Origin: JBMYQA01 sp049600855
Lineage (GTDB): Bacteria; Bacteroidota; Bacteroidia; Cytophagales; Flammeovirgaceae
Assembly: GCA_049600855.1 (NCBI GenBank)
Contig: JBMYQA010000172.1
Coordinates: 1 to 12,617, forward strand
Length of the DNA stretch: 12,617 nucleotides
Direction of reading: 5' to 3'
The position numbers and the translations under genes are program-made. The notes beneath the pieces are model-generated. The model made no database searches. It was given only the letters and a program-made list of their open reading frames with translations, and was not told the origin of the DNA. This document shows positions 6,861-12,617 of this stretch, one piece after another (positions within the stretch are counted from its first letter, which is position 1; every line of letters begins with the position of its first letter).

Positions 6861-7805
6861 CTACAAATCATTTCCAAAGAGCTGTGAACCTACGAGTGAT
6901 TTTCCAAAGTTAAATCGGGCTGTAACGCCAACATAAGGGGTAAAGTTCGCATCTGCATCCACCCATTCGTTGTCTCGATTACTGTCAAAAACGCGCACAT
7001 TACTCCAAGTATTCATCCCTCCTTCTAGCATTAAGCGCAGGTTATTAGATAGTTTCCACTGAAAAATGAGGCTAGAACGCAAGGCACTAAAAGCAAATAA
7101 GGCATTTTGTGGACTCCCATTGGTTACGTATTCCATATTGGTAGAAAAACCATTCCACGTGTTTAGCCAAGAAAGGCGTGTTCGTTTTGACAGTTTCTTG
7201 GAAAGATCAATTTGTACAGGAAAAATGGCTGTAATATGTAGTTTTTTAGCCAGTTTTCGCCGAATTCCAATCAAAGGGACTGGAAACAGGCGTTTTCCCG
7301 CATAAATCAGTCCTCCACCAAAAAAGTCTTGTCTGTTCAAGCCTTTGATTTTTATTTTCATCACTGCTGCCATGGCAAAAGGCTGTTGCTCTTGAATGGC
7401 GAAGTCATTGAGTATCCCTGCATGTACCGTGTACGCCCAAATGCCTGAGTTTGTGCTTAAGCTTACTCCCGTAAATCCGAGTGAAAAATTTCCAACCTCT
7501 CGCTTTGTACCCTGATTCCCCAACTCATATTGGCGAGCCCCAAAGTTAAAAGTCAAGAACTGCTGCCTTGCTGAAGCTTTTAATTTCTTCAAATCTAAAT
7601 TAGCCGCACCACCCATTGGAATAATCAGTGTTGAGCGGAGTTGACTGTAGCCAAATGGAACCTCTTTTTCCACCAAATCAGTGGGCATGTATTGCACACC
7701 AACACGTGCTCCAGGTCGAAACAAAGAAGTGAGGCCAACGTATTGTGCTGGACACATGTATGAGGTCAAGAGCAGTCCGAGTAAATAAATATAGAGTTTC
7801 ATCAC
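6861..7805 (-). CDS. Putative outer-membrane beta-barrel protein (DUF6268-like)
   Basis: This 314-residue protein begins with a clear signal peptide (1 to about 20, ending CPA before QYVG). The rest is a series of alternating, aromatic-rich strands broken by polar turns, for example SLGFTGVSLSTNSGIWAY, the middle GGGLIYAGKRLFPVPLIG, and the closing FTPYVGVTARFNFGKSL. This is the look of a Bacteroidota outer-membrane beta-barrel and recalls the DUF6268 family, but that name is from memory and unverified. The last residues do not form a textbook C-terminal aromatic beta-signal. Two ATGs (7805, 7802) compete for the start. It sits upstream of the acyltransferase on the same strand. A role in the envelope is likely; ligand or transport function is unknown. 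Confidence 0.75.
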   Translation of the reverse strand: MMKLYIYLLGLLLTSYMCPAQYVGLTSLFRPGARVGVQYMPTDLVEKEVPFGYSQLRSTLIIPMGGAANLDLKKLKASARQQFLTFNFGARQYELGNQGTKREVGNFSLGFTGVSLSTNSGIWAYTVHAGILNDFAIQEQQPFAMAAVMKIKIKGLNRQDFFGGGLIYAGKRLFPVPLIGIRRKLAKKLHITAIFPVQIDLSKKLSKRTRLSWLNTWNGFSTNMEYVTNGSPQNALFAFSALRSSLIFQWKLSNNLRLMLEGGMNTWSNVRVFDSNRDNEWVDADANFTPYVGVTARFNFGKSLVGSQLFGNDL

Positions 7806-7884
7806 AAGCTTAGCAGTTATTCATGAGTACGTTTGAAGGAAAGACTATCTAATCGATAAAAAGTTACAAAACTGTTTTTTTTTT

Positions 7885-7898
7885 AGAGGTTGTTTGAA
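7885..7898 (+). repeat. Solo copy of the AGAGGCTGTTTRAA-type motif
   Basis: AGAGGTTGTTTGAA differs at one base from the arm of the 5288-5347 element. It lies between two minus-strand genes, directly after a run of ten T (7875-7884). Possible leftover transposon end. Confidence 0.45.
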
Positions 7899-7905
7899 CT
7901 TTAGA

Positions 7906-8424
7906 TTACAATTTTATTCGTTTATAAATCACGGCACTGTAGGTATGTTTTTCCACATTCGACAACAAAGGAAAGCCACCAATATTCAAGTTTGATATGA
8001 TTTTAGCCCATTTTGATTCCTTGATGTTCAATTCAGCTACCTGTTCAAATTCAGCTTGGCTCAAGTAATAATCGATACAACCTTGCGTATCTCTCATTTT
8101 TAAATGATCGGTTACTAACAAATAATCATACTTATAATTTTCTCGATGGTACTTTTCTCGAATAGCTAAATTTTCATACAGGTTCAAATATTGAAAATCA
8201 GATCCATTCTTTAAGACTGCATAAAAATAGAGCGGTTCTCCAACGACTTTACTTCCTGCGGGAATATGCTTCGCAATAAACTTCTCCGCTAGCTGATGAT
8301 CTCGTTGCTGGGCTCCTGCAATTGCCTGTGCATTTTTCAATATAAAAAACAAACCATTGTAAGCTAATAAAGCAAAAATTGGCAGTAAAAATAGTTGTTT
8401 CCGATACGACTTATTCTTGAACAT
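7906..8424 (-). CDS. Short membrane-anchored protein resembling the C-terminal tail of an ArnT/GT39-like glycosyltransferase
   Basis: The 172-residue product has one hydrophobic helix (about 11-29) and then a soluble domain of about 140 residues. The stretch HIPAGSKVVGEPLYFYAVLKNGSDFQYLNLY resembles the periplasmic tail found after the last membrane helix of multi-spanning ArnT/PMT-like sugar transferases. An in-frame TGA lies 24 bp before the ATG, and I found no remnant of the missing catalytic portion upstream. It is therefore either a stand-alone tail-like protein or a truncated gene that kept its own start. No catalytic residues of a transferase are present, so activity of that type is not expected. 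It is divergent from the ECF sigma gene and first in the minus-strand run. Confidence 0.6.
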   Translation of the reverse strand: MFKNKSYRKQLFLLPIFALLAYNGLFFILKNAQAIAGAQQRDHQLAEKFIAKHIPAGSKVVGEPLYFYAVLKNGSDFQYLNLYENLAIREKYHRENYKYDYLLVTDHLKMRDTQGCIDYYLSQAEFEQVAELNIKESKWAKIISNLNIGGFPLLSNVEKHTYSAVIYKRIKL

Positions 8425-8515
8425 AAGCTTTATTCGATAAATTACTACACTTCAGATCATCGCAATGTAATCCATACATGAAAGCCATCTAAAATAAACT
8501 TTTTGGAATGAAAAG

Positions 8516-8536
8516 GAGCTTACTTTAAGCAAGCTC
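8516..8536. promoter_or_regulatory. 21-bp imperfect palindrome between divergent genes
   Basis: GAGCTT (8516-8521) pairs with AAGCTC (8531-8536), one mismatch follows, then CTT/AAG close around a single T. It sits about 90 bp from each of the divergent starts at 8424 and 8628, a natural place for an operator. Function is unproven. Confidence 0.3.
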
Positions 8537-8627
8537 GTGAATAAGATAAAATTATTTCAATTTTTTCGTAAAAAAGTCTACTTTCAAGCGCAAGTTTCCA
8601 GACCAACTGCCGTCAAACCCATAAGGA

Positions 8628-9206
8628 GTGGAAGAAAACGAACTGATTAGTAAAATTAAAGCGGGAGATCAACGCGCTTTTAGGGTATTCGTTGAGTCGC
8701 ATCAGCAACAAGTATTTAATACTTGTGTAGGATTTTTACATCATGAAGCCGATGCCGAAGATGTTGCTCAAGAAGTATTCATCGAAGTGCATCGAAATAT
8801 TGATCGGTTCAAGGGCGATTCAAAACTATCAACTTGGCTCTATCGGATTGCGGTAAATAAATCCTTGGATTTTATGCGAAAAAAGAAAAGGCAAAAGCGT
8901 TGGGGCTTTTTTCAAGCCGTTTTCGGTTTCGATCAAATCCCTGAACCTGCGGAAACCTCTAAGGGCATGCTGCCTGGAATCACGACAGATGATCAAGACC
9001 GTGGTCGGGTATTGTTTCAAGCCATTGATAGCCTTTCCGAAAATCAACGCATTGCCTTTACCCTACACAAACTGGAAGGGTTAAGTTATCAAGAAGTTAC
9101 TGAGGTAATGGGCTTAAGTCTTTCTTCAGTAGAATCATTGATGCACCGAGCAAAGAAAAACCTACAAAAAAAATTAGCGAACTATTACAAGAAAACACTG
9201 AAATAA
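8628..9206 (+). CDS. ECF-family RNA polymerase sigma factor (CnrH/SigW-like)
   Basis: This 192-residue protein directs RNA polymerase to stress promoters and is normally held inactive by the anti-sigma factor encoded downstream. Region 2 spans about 20-88, including HHEADAEDVAQEVFIEV (core binding) and GDSKLSTWLYRIAVNKSLDFMRKKK (-10 recognition). Region 4 spans about 128-182, with the helix-turn-helix LSYQEVTEVMGLSLSSVESLMHRAKKNL. A linker of about 40 residues joins them. The start is taken as GTG at 8628 because TAA stands in frame two codons before it and the next residues match the usual ECF N-terminus. An AAGGAG overlaps this codon rather than preceding it. Genes at 9479 and 9781 complete a sigma/anti-sigma/sensor set. 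Confidence 0.93.
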   Translation: MEENELISKIKAGDQRAFRVFVESHQQQVFNTCVGFLHHEADAEDVAQEVFIEVHRNIDRFKGDSKLSTWLYRIAVNKSLDFMRKKKRQKRWGFFQAVFGFDQIPEPAETSKGMLPGITTDDQDRGRVLFQAIDSLSENQRIAFTLHKLEGLSYQEVTEVMGLSLSSVESLMHRAKKNLQKKLANYYKKTLK

Positions 9207-9225
9207 ACATTTGACCTACTAAATC

Positions 9226-9474
9226 ATGAATGAGCACTTATCAAACATAAGACTTTTTGCCCCCAAATGTTTAGCCAATATTCAATTTTCTATGGTAAAC
9301 ATTGAGCGAATCTGGCTGTTGTTATATATACACGATTTATTTGAATATTTTTCAGGGCATTACCCACTTAGAAAGTCTTATTTTAAACGAGTTAAAGGCT
9401 TATCTCGTATTATTTTTTTCACTTTGAGCGAGCGCATTTTTTCCAACTCAGCACACGCCAACCAACAGGTATGA
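9226..9474 (+). CDS. Doubtful 82-codon ORF between sigma and anti-sigma genes
   Basis: An ATG frame fills the 272-bp gap. The product is basic and aromatic with one weakly hydrophobic stretch (IWLLLYIHDLFEYF), and it resembles no family I know. A hairpin with a T run lies inside it, and comparable sigma/anti-sigma operons need no gene here. It is most likely untranslated spacer, but its stop falls just before the next ATG (9479), so coupled translation cannot be excluded. Confidence 0.2.
   Translation: MNEHLSNIRLFAPKCLANIQFSMVNIERIWLLLYIHDLFEYFSGHYPLRKSYFKRVKGLSRIIFFTLSERIFSNSAHANQQV
9387..9419 (+). terminator. Possible attenuator hairpin between sigma and anti-sigma genes
   Basis: ACGAG (9387-9391) pairs with CTCGT (9404-9408). 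After a T-T mismatch, TAA/TTA extend the stem to eight pairs around an AGGC loop. ATTA and seven T (9413-9419) follow. This looks like a weak intrinsic terminator placed where partial read-through would make sigma more abundant than anti-sigma mRNA. Confidence 0.4.
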
Positions 9475-9478
9475 TTTT

Positions 9479-9784
9479 ATGACAAATAAAGAACAAAAAA
9501 TCCAAGAAGAGGTTGCAAAAACCTTAAATGTACTGGATCGGAGGGAGCAAACCCCAGTAAATCCATTCTTTTATGGAAAACTTGAGCATCGAATGCGTGC
9601 CCAAACAACTTCCAGTACCAATACGTGGGCATTTATACTTCCTAAAGTTGCTATTGCTACTTTAATGCTGTTATTCGTTTGCAATATTTTCACGGTAGTA
9701 AGGCCTAATAATTCCAGTGACGAACATGCAACGATAGAACTAGCAAACTTTGCTGAACAATATAACATCATCACATCGCAATGA
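9479..9784 (+). CDS. Small one-TM anti-sigma factor (CnrY-like role)
   Basis: The 101-residue protein has a cytoplasmic N-terminal half with a conserved-looking NPFFYGKLEHRM block (29-40). A single transmembrane helix follows at about 53-74 and then a short periplasmic tail. This matches the small anti-sigma proteins that follow ECF sigma genes in Bacteroidota and is analogous to CnrY of the CnrYXH cobalt/nickel system. It would tether and inactivate the sigma factor encoded at 8628. Its stop overlaps the next gene by 4 bp (ATGA at 9781-9784), showing translational coupling with the periplasmic sensor. Assignment rests on context, size and topology rather than on a strongly conserved domain. 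Confidence 0.75.
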   Translation: MTNKEQKIQEEVAKTLNVLDRREQTPVNPFFYGKLEHRMRAQTTSSTNTWAFILPKVAIATLMLLFVCNIFTVVRPNNSSDEHATIELANFAEQYNIITSQ

Positions 9785-10299
9785 GTTACTTTCAGCAGCA
9801 TAATTGGCAAAAGTGGCTATTTCTTGGTCTGGTTATACTCAATATTATCACACTCAGTATAGTCTGGTCAGAAAATGGCCCTCCCATTCCTAAGCTTGGG
9901 AATGCAAGTGAAAATCAGGTTGATAAACGTAGGCAAGCTGATGAATTCTTGTTGAGGCAACTTGGCTATGATGAAAAGCAGCGCCAAGCCTTTTTTGAGT
10001 TGACCAGTGAGCACGTTACTAAAATGCAACATATACATGACCAGCTTAGAACGCACAAGAAACAATTCTTCGATTTATTAGGTCAGGAACAAGTAGATTC
10101 TGCTAAAGTGCATCACTTGAGTGTTCAAATTGCAGACTGGCAAGTAAAAATGGAACAAGCTACCTATTATCACTTTAAAGCGATCCGAGCGATAGGCACT
10201 CCTGATCAACAGAAAAAATTCGATGAAATTATTTTTGAAACACTAAAAATGATTGGGAATCCGTCAAGAGAAAGGGTAAAAAACGGCAAACTCCCCTAA
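9781..10299 (+). CDS. Periplasmic CpxP/Spy/CnrX-like sensor (heavy-metal sensor family)
   Basis: This 172-residue protein has an N-terminal membrane anchor (about 12-29) and a helical periplasmic domain. Two LTxxQ-like segments, LGYDEKQRQAFFEL (61-74) and IGTPDQQKKFDEI (138-150), mark the CpxP/Spy/ZraP/CnrX superfamily. The domain is rich in His (78, 84, 86, 92, 111, 112, 131) and includes Met82, possible metal ligands as in CnrX. The gene overlaps the anti-sigma gene by 4 bp. By analogy with CnrYXH it would sense a metal or envelope stress and relieve or enforce inhibition of the sigma factor. The inducing signal is unknown, and the His residues need not all bind metal. A copy of the AGAGGCTGTTTRAA motif starts on its stop codon. 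Confidence 0.82.
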   Translation: MSYFQQHNWQKWLFLGLVILNIITLSIVWSENGPPIPKLGNASENQVDKRRQADEFLLRQLGYDEKQRQAFFELTSEHVTKMQHIHDQLRTHKKQFFDLLGQEQVDSAKVHHLSVQIADWQVKMEQATYYHFKAIRAIGTPDQQKKFDEIIFETLKMIGNPSRERVKNGKLP

Positions 10300-10312
10300 G
10301 AGGCTGTTTAAA
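10299..10312 (+). repeat. Copy of the AGAGGCTGTTTRAA motif overlapping a stop codon
   Basis: AGAGGCTGTTTAAA begins on the last base of the sensor-gene stop. It differs by one base from the minus-strand arm at 5332-5347. Possible remnant transposon end. Confidence 0.45.
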
Positions 10313-10474
10313 TATTAAAAAGCTGCTCATCTCCCTCATTTTTTAGAAAAAATTCACTTAAACGGGGGTAATCTTAACTTTTATTCAACAAATATTTGTC
10401 TGTTTTCTTTTTTCCGTTGTCAAAGAACAGGGTAGCATATTTCTATTGAATATCCAACTTTAGAACTGGTTAAC

Positions 10475-11209
10475 ATGGGTAAGTGCTTACCCTTTCGCTG
10501 GTTCTTAGGTTGTGATATTCTGCGTTTTACACTAAAATTGACTATTTTGGAAGCTGGAACTATTACACTTCAACAAAACACAACAACTTTGGCAAAAAAG
10601 GAAGTAGACCCAACTAACGAGGAGCAATTGGTTCAGAAAGTAAAAGAAGGCGATCAAGCCGCTTGGGATTATATTGCTCGAACCTATTACCAACCATTAT
10701 TTGGCTATGTAATGAGTATGGTTAGAGAGCGAGAATCGGCCGAAGAACTAGTGCAAGATGTATTTGTCAATTTTTGGGCTAAACGTGAAAAAATTAATAT
10801 TACCGCATCGCTAAAAGCCTATTTGTATCGGGCTGCTCGAAACCATACATTAAACTTTATCAAAAGACGAAACTTTGAACTCAATTACCAGCGCTCTTTA
10901 GCCGAACGTTTAACGCATCATCATAACGATACTGAACAAGCGTTTCATTACTCTGAACTAGAAAAGCGACTTTACAATTCTATTGAAGCTTTGCCAGAAA
11001 AGCGTAAAGAAATCTTTATGATGAGCCGTTTTGAAGATTTGACTTATAAAGAAATTGCAGCAACACTCGACATTCCTGTGAGGCAGGTTCATTACCAAAT
11101 AGGCTTGGCATTAAAAGAGTTGCGATCAAAACTCAAGGGATTAGTCGATTATAATTTAATGTCAGGATGGTGGACTATACTAGCTATAGAAATCTGCCAA
11201 ATCATCTAA
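10475..11209 (+). CDS. FecI-like ECF RNA polymerase sigma factor
   Basis: This is a second ECF sigma factor, 244 residues from the ATG at 10475. The first 38 residues look unlike the family and may not be translated. A TTG at 10589 (codon 39, before AKKEVDPTNEEQL) would give 206 residues, nearer the usual length. Region 2 runs about 65-133, with ESAEELVQDVFVNFWAKRE and LKAYLYRAARNHTLNFIKRR. Region 4 runs about 165-222, with PEKRKEIFMMSRFEDLTYKEIAATLDI. A short hydrophobic tail ends the protein (WWTILAIEICQII), as in many Bacteroidota FecI-like proteins. It should work with the FecR protein encoded 247 bp downstream, usually to switch on a TonB-dependent uptake system; no such receptor is in the window. 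Confidence 0.9.
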   Translation: MGKCLPFRWFLGCDILRFTLKLTILEAGTITLQQNTTTLAKKEVDPTNEEQLVQKVKEGDQAAWDYIARTYYQPLFGYVMSMVRERESAEELVQDVFVNFWAKREKINITASLKAYLYRAARNHTLNFIKRRNFELNYQRSLAERLTHHHNDTEQAFHYSELEKRLYNSIEALPEKRKEIFMMSRFEDLTYKEIAATLDIPVRQVHYQIGLALKELRSKLKGLVDYNLMSGWWTILAIEICQII

Positions 11210-11389
11210 TTAACACCTTGTTTGCATATATTCTTAGTAAATGTTAATTTATAAATAAAGTGCAATTTATCACTGTCAACCGCTAACTAACAATTGTCTC
11301 ATTAGTAAAGCAAGCCACATTTAACTCTTCATGCTTGATTTATGACTAAAAATGGACAAAACCACTACATAAAACTTTTATCACATTTT

Positions 11390-11397
11390 TACTTTTG
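11390..11397 (+). promoter_or_regulatory. Candidate -7 box for the FecR gene
   Basis: TACTTTTG is an exact TAnnTTTG match 59 bp before the ATG at 11457. No convincing -33 TTTG stands at the right distance. It suggests that fecR can be transcribed apart from the sigma gene. Confidence 0.35.
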
Positions 11398-11456
11398 CGT
11401 GGTTTTTGTATAACTAATTACCAACTGCTTTTGACGAAATATTACTAATTCAACTC

Positions 11457-12449
11457 ATGAAAAATAAGATCGATTGGAACGAAATCGCCCAACATTTAGA
11501 GGGGGGTGAAAGCGGTGAGGTTGACAAGCAAGCACTGGAAGATAGCCAAGTTATTTGGCAGAAATCTGGAAAGTTAGGAGAAAAGTTACGTCAGACTACT
11601 TACACTCCTGACATTGAAATAGGTATGGCAAAAATGTATGCCCGTTTAAATAACAACAGTCAACCAACCGAAGAAGATCATAAAATCATTCCATTATATA
11701 AAAAGGGGTTATTTCGATATGCAGCAGCGGCAGCAGTTATCTTTATGCTTTCGTATGTGGTTATTCAAAACCTTCCGAAAGAAGAAGGCAATTTGGCTGG
11801 TCAGCAAGAGGTATTTTCTAATCGTACTGCAAGCGAACAAGCTGTGGCTTTAGCTGATGGTACTCAGGTTACCCTCGCTGCAGGTAGCGAATTAACCTAT
11901 CCCAAATCTTTTGATGGCACTACCCGAACGGTCAACTTAAAAGGAGCAGCTTTCTTTGATGTGATCCGAGATGAAAATAAGCCATTTATGATTACAACTA
12001 AAGCCGCTCATGTACACGTTTTAGGTACCTCCTTTAACCTTGATGCACAAGATGATCAAGTGGAATTAAAAGTTAAAACAGGAAAGGTGGCCTTTAGTGA
12101 TCATACTGGTAATAAATCATTTCAGGTTTCAGCTAACCAATCGGCTGTATACGATAGTAAGTCAGATAAACTCACTAAATATGTGAATGAGCAGTCATCC
12201 ATCTCATGGAACAGTAATAATCGCATTCGATTGGCTGATGTGCAATTAGCTGAAATTACTCAGGTGCTCGCATTTCGAGATGGCTTATCGTTTACTTTTG
12301 AGTCAGAAGCTTTAAAAACAAAAGAATTAGCAGGTACCATTAATCCAACAGACGATGCGGGTGATGTGCTCCGCAAATTGTTTAAAGCGCATAAAGAATT
12401 GAGCTTTGTGTGGAAAGATAAGACCATCCACATTAAGCATCGGAGTTAA
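11457..12449 (+). CDS. FecR-family anti-sigma factor with DUF4974 domain
   Basis: This 330-residue inner-membrane regulator is the usual partner of FecI-type sigma factors in Bacteroidota. A cytoplasmic N-terminal part (1 to about 83) is followed by one transmembrane helix (about 85-106). The periplasmic FecR domain covers about 124-215, with ALADGTQVTLAAGSELTYP, LKGAAFFDV and HVLGTSFNL as family blocks. The C-terminal DUF4974 domain (about 258-326) resembles the secretin/TonB short domain that contacts the plug-side extension of the receptor. It should bind the sigma factor inside the cell and receive a signal from an outer-membrane TonB transporter. Usually a SusC-like receptor gene follows; here a terminator comes 31 bp later, so the partner receptor is elsewhere or absent. 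Confidence 0.95.
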   Translation: MKNKIDWNEIAQHLEGGESGEVDKQALEDSQVIWQKSGKLGEKLRQTTYTPDIEIGMAKMYARLNNNSQPTEEDHKIIPLYKKGLFRYAAAAAVIFMLSYVVIQNLPKEEGNLAGQQEVFSNRTASEQAVALADGTQVTLAAGSELTYPKSFDGTTRTVNLKGAAFFDVIRDENKPFMITTKAAHVHVLGTSFNLDAQDDQVELKVKTGKVAFSDHTGNKSFQVSANQSAVYDSKSDKLTKYVNEQSSISWNSNNRIRLADVQLAEITQVLAFRDGLSFTFESEALKTKELAGTINPTDDAGDVLRKLFKAHKELSFVWKDKTIHIKHRS

Positions 12450-12480
12450 TGTGAATAGCAATTAGGCAAGTTCTAAATAC

Positions 12481-12515
12481 AAATCATCCCAAATTCATAT
12501 TCGGGATGATTTTTT
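12481..12515 (+). terminator. Strong rho-independent terminator after fecR
   Basis: AAATCATCCC (12481-12490) pairs perfectly with GGGATGATTT (12503-12512), with further AAT/ATT pairing in the loop, and a T run to 12515. Read on the minus strand it also ends in a T-rich stretch, so it may serve a convergent gene too. Confidence 0.85.
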
Positions 12516-12524
12516 GTTTATAGG

Positions 12525-12617
12525 CTATTTGATAGTGTTTATCACGAATGGTTGATTATGTGAAAATGTCACCTCTTTTTCCGTCTCTTGAATCATTAAA
12601 AAGTTTAAAGCCATAAA
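12525..12617 (-). CDS. Possible C-terminal end of a convergent gene entering from the right edge
   Basis: A minus-strand frame is open from the window edge to TAG (complement of 12525-12527), giving about 30 residues that end in FSHNQPFVINTIK. I do not recognise it. Its stop lies ten bases from the end of the bidirectional-looking terminator, as expected for a convergent gene. A frame this short can be open by chance. Confidence 0.3.
   Translation of the reverse strand, partial: FMALNFLMIQETEKEVTFSHNQPFVINTIK

Noticed and set aside
7066..7305. 79-codon plus-strand frame
   Set aside because: Antisense to the beta-barrel gene and without features of its own.
7875..7884. Run of ten T as a terminator for a plus-strand transcript
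   Set aside because: No plus-strand gene precedes it and no stem stands directly before it; flanking genes run on the minus strand.
10388..10399. ACAAATATTTGT palindrome upstream of the FecI-like gene
   Set aside because: Only 12 bp of pure AT-rich symmetry in AT-rich DNA; expected by chance often enough that no site is claimed.

Overview
The window looks like a chromosomal segment of a Bacteroidota bacterium (Cytophagia, Saprospiria or Sphingobacteriia type; the genus cannot be fixed by eye). Evidence: AT-rich DNA, a FecI-type sigma factor with a FecR/DUF4974 anti-sigma factor, -7 boxes of the Bacteroidota form TAnnTTTG, mostly no Shine-Dalgarno sequences, and secreted proteins typical of the phylum. 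No rRNA, tRNA, CRISPR array or intact insertion sequence was seen.

Layout. Positions 1-98 hold the end of a NUDT9-like ADP-ribose pyrophosphatase frame that stops early, followed by about 500 bp without a gene. A minus-strand NodB-type polysaccharide deacetylase (603-1229) is divergent from a plus-strand pair, an HlyD-type adaptor (1471-2763) and a C39-peptidase ABC transporter (2798-4996). That pair makes two of the three parts of a double-glycine peptide export machine; neither a substrate peptide nor an outer-membrane channel is visible. A 365-bp gene-free stretch (4997-5361) is packed with palindromes and stem-loops. Four minus-strand genes follow (5362-8424): a small exported protein, an LpxL/HtrB-like acyltransferase, a DUF6268-like outer-membrane barrel candidate, and a short membrane protein resembling the tail of a glycosyltransferase.

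The right third is regulatory. Genes at 8628-9206, 9479-9784 and 9781-10299 form an ECF sigma / one-TM anti-sigma / periplasmic CpxP-Spy-CnrX-like sensor cassette. A possible attenuator hairpin lies between sigma and anti-sigma, and the last two genes overlap by 4 bp. A FecI-like sigma factor (10475-11209) and its FecR partner (11457-12449) come next and are closed by a strong terminator, with no TonB receptor attached. A minus-strand frame entering from the right edge may be a convergent gene.

The most interesting items are the alternative-pairing repeat array after the transporter, a recurring 14-bp intergenic motif (about AGAGGCTGTTTRAA) that looks like transposon-end debris, the CnrYXH-like cassette with its internal hairpin, and the truncated NUDT9-like remnant. 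None of these proves a new system by itself.
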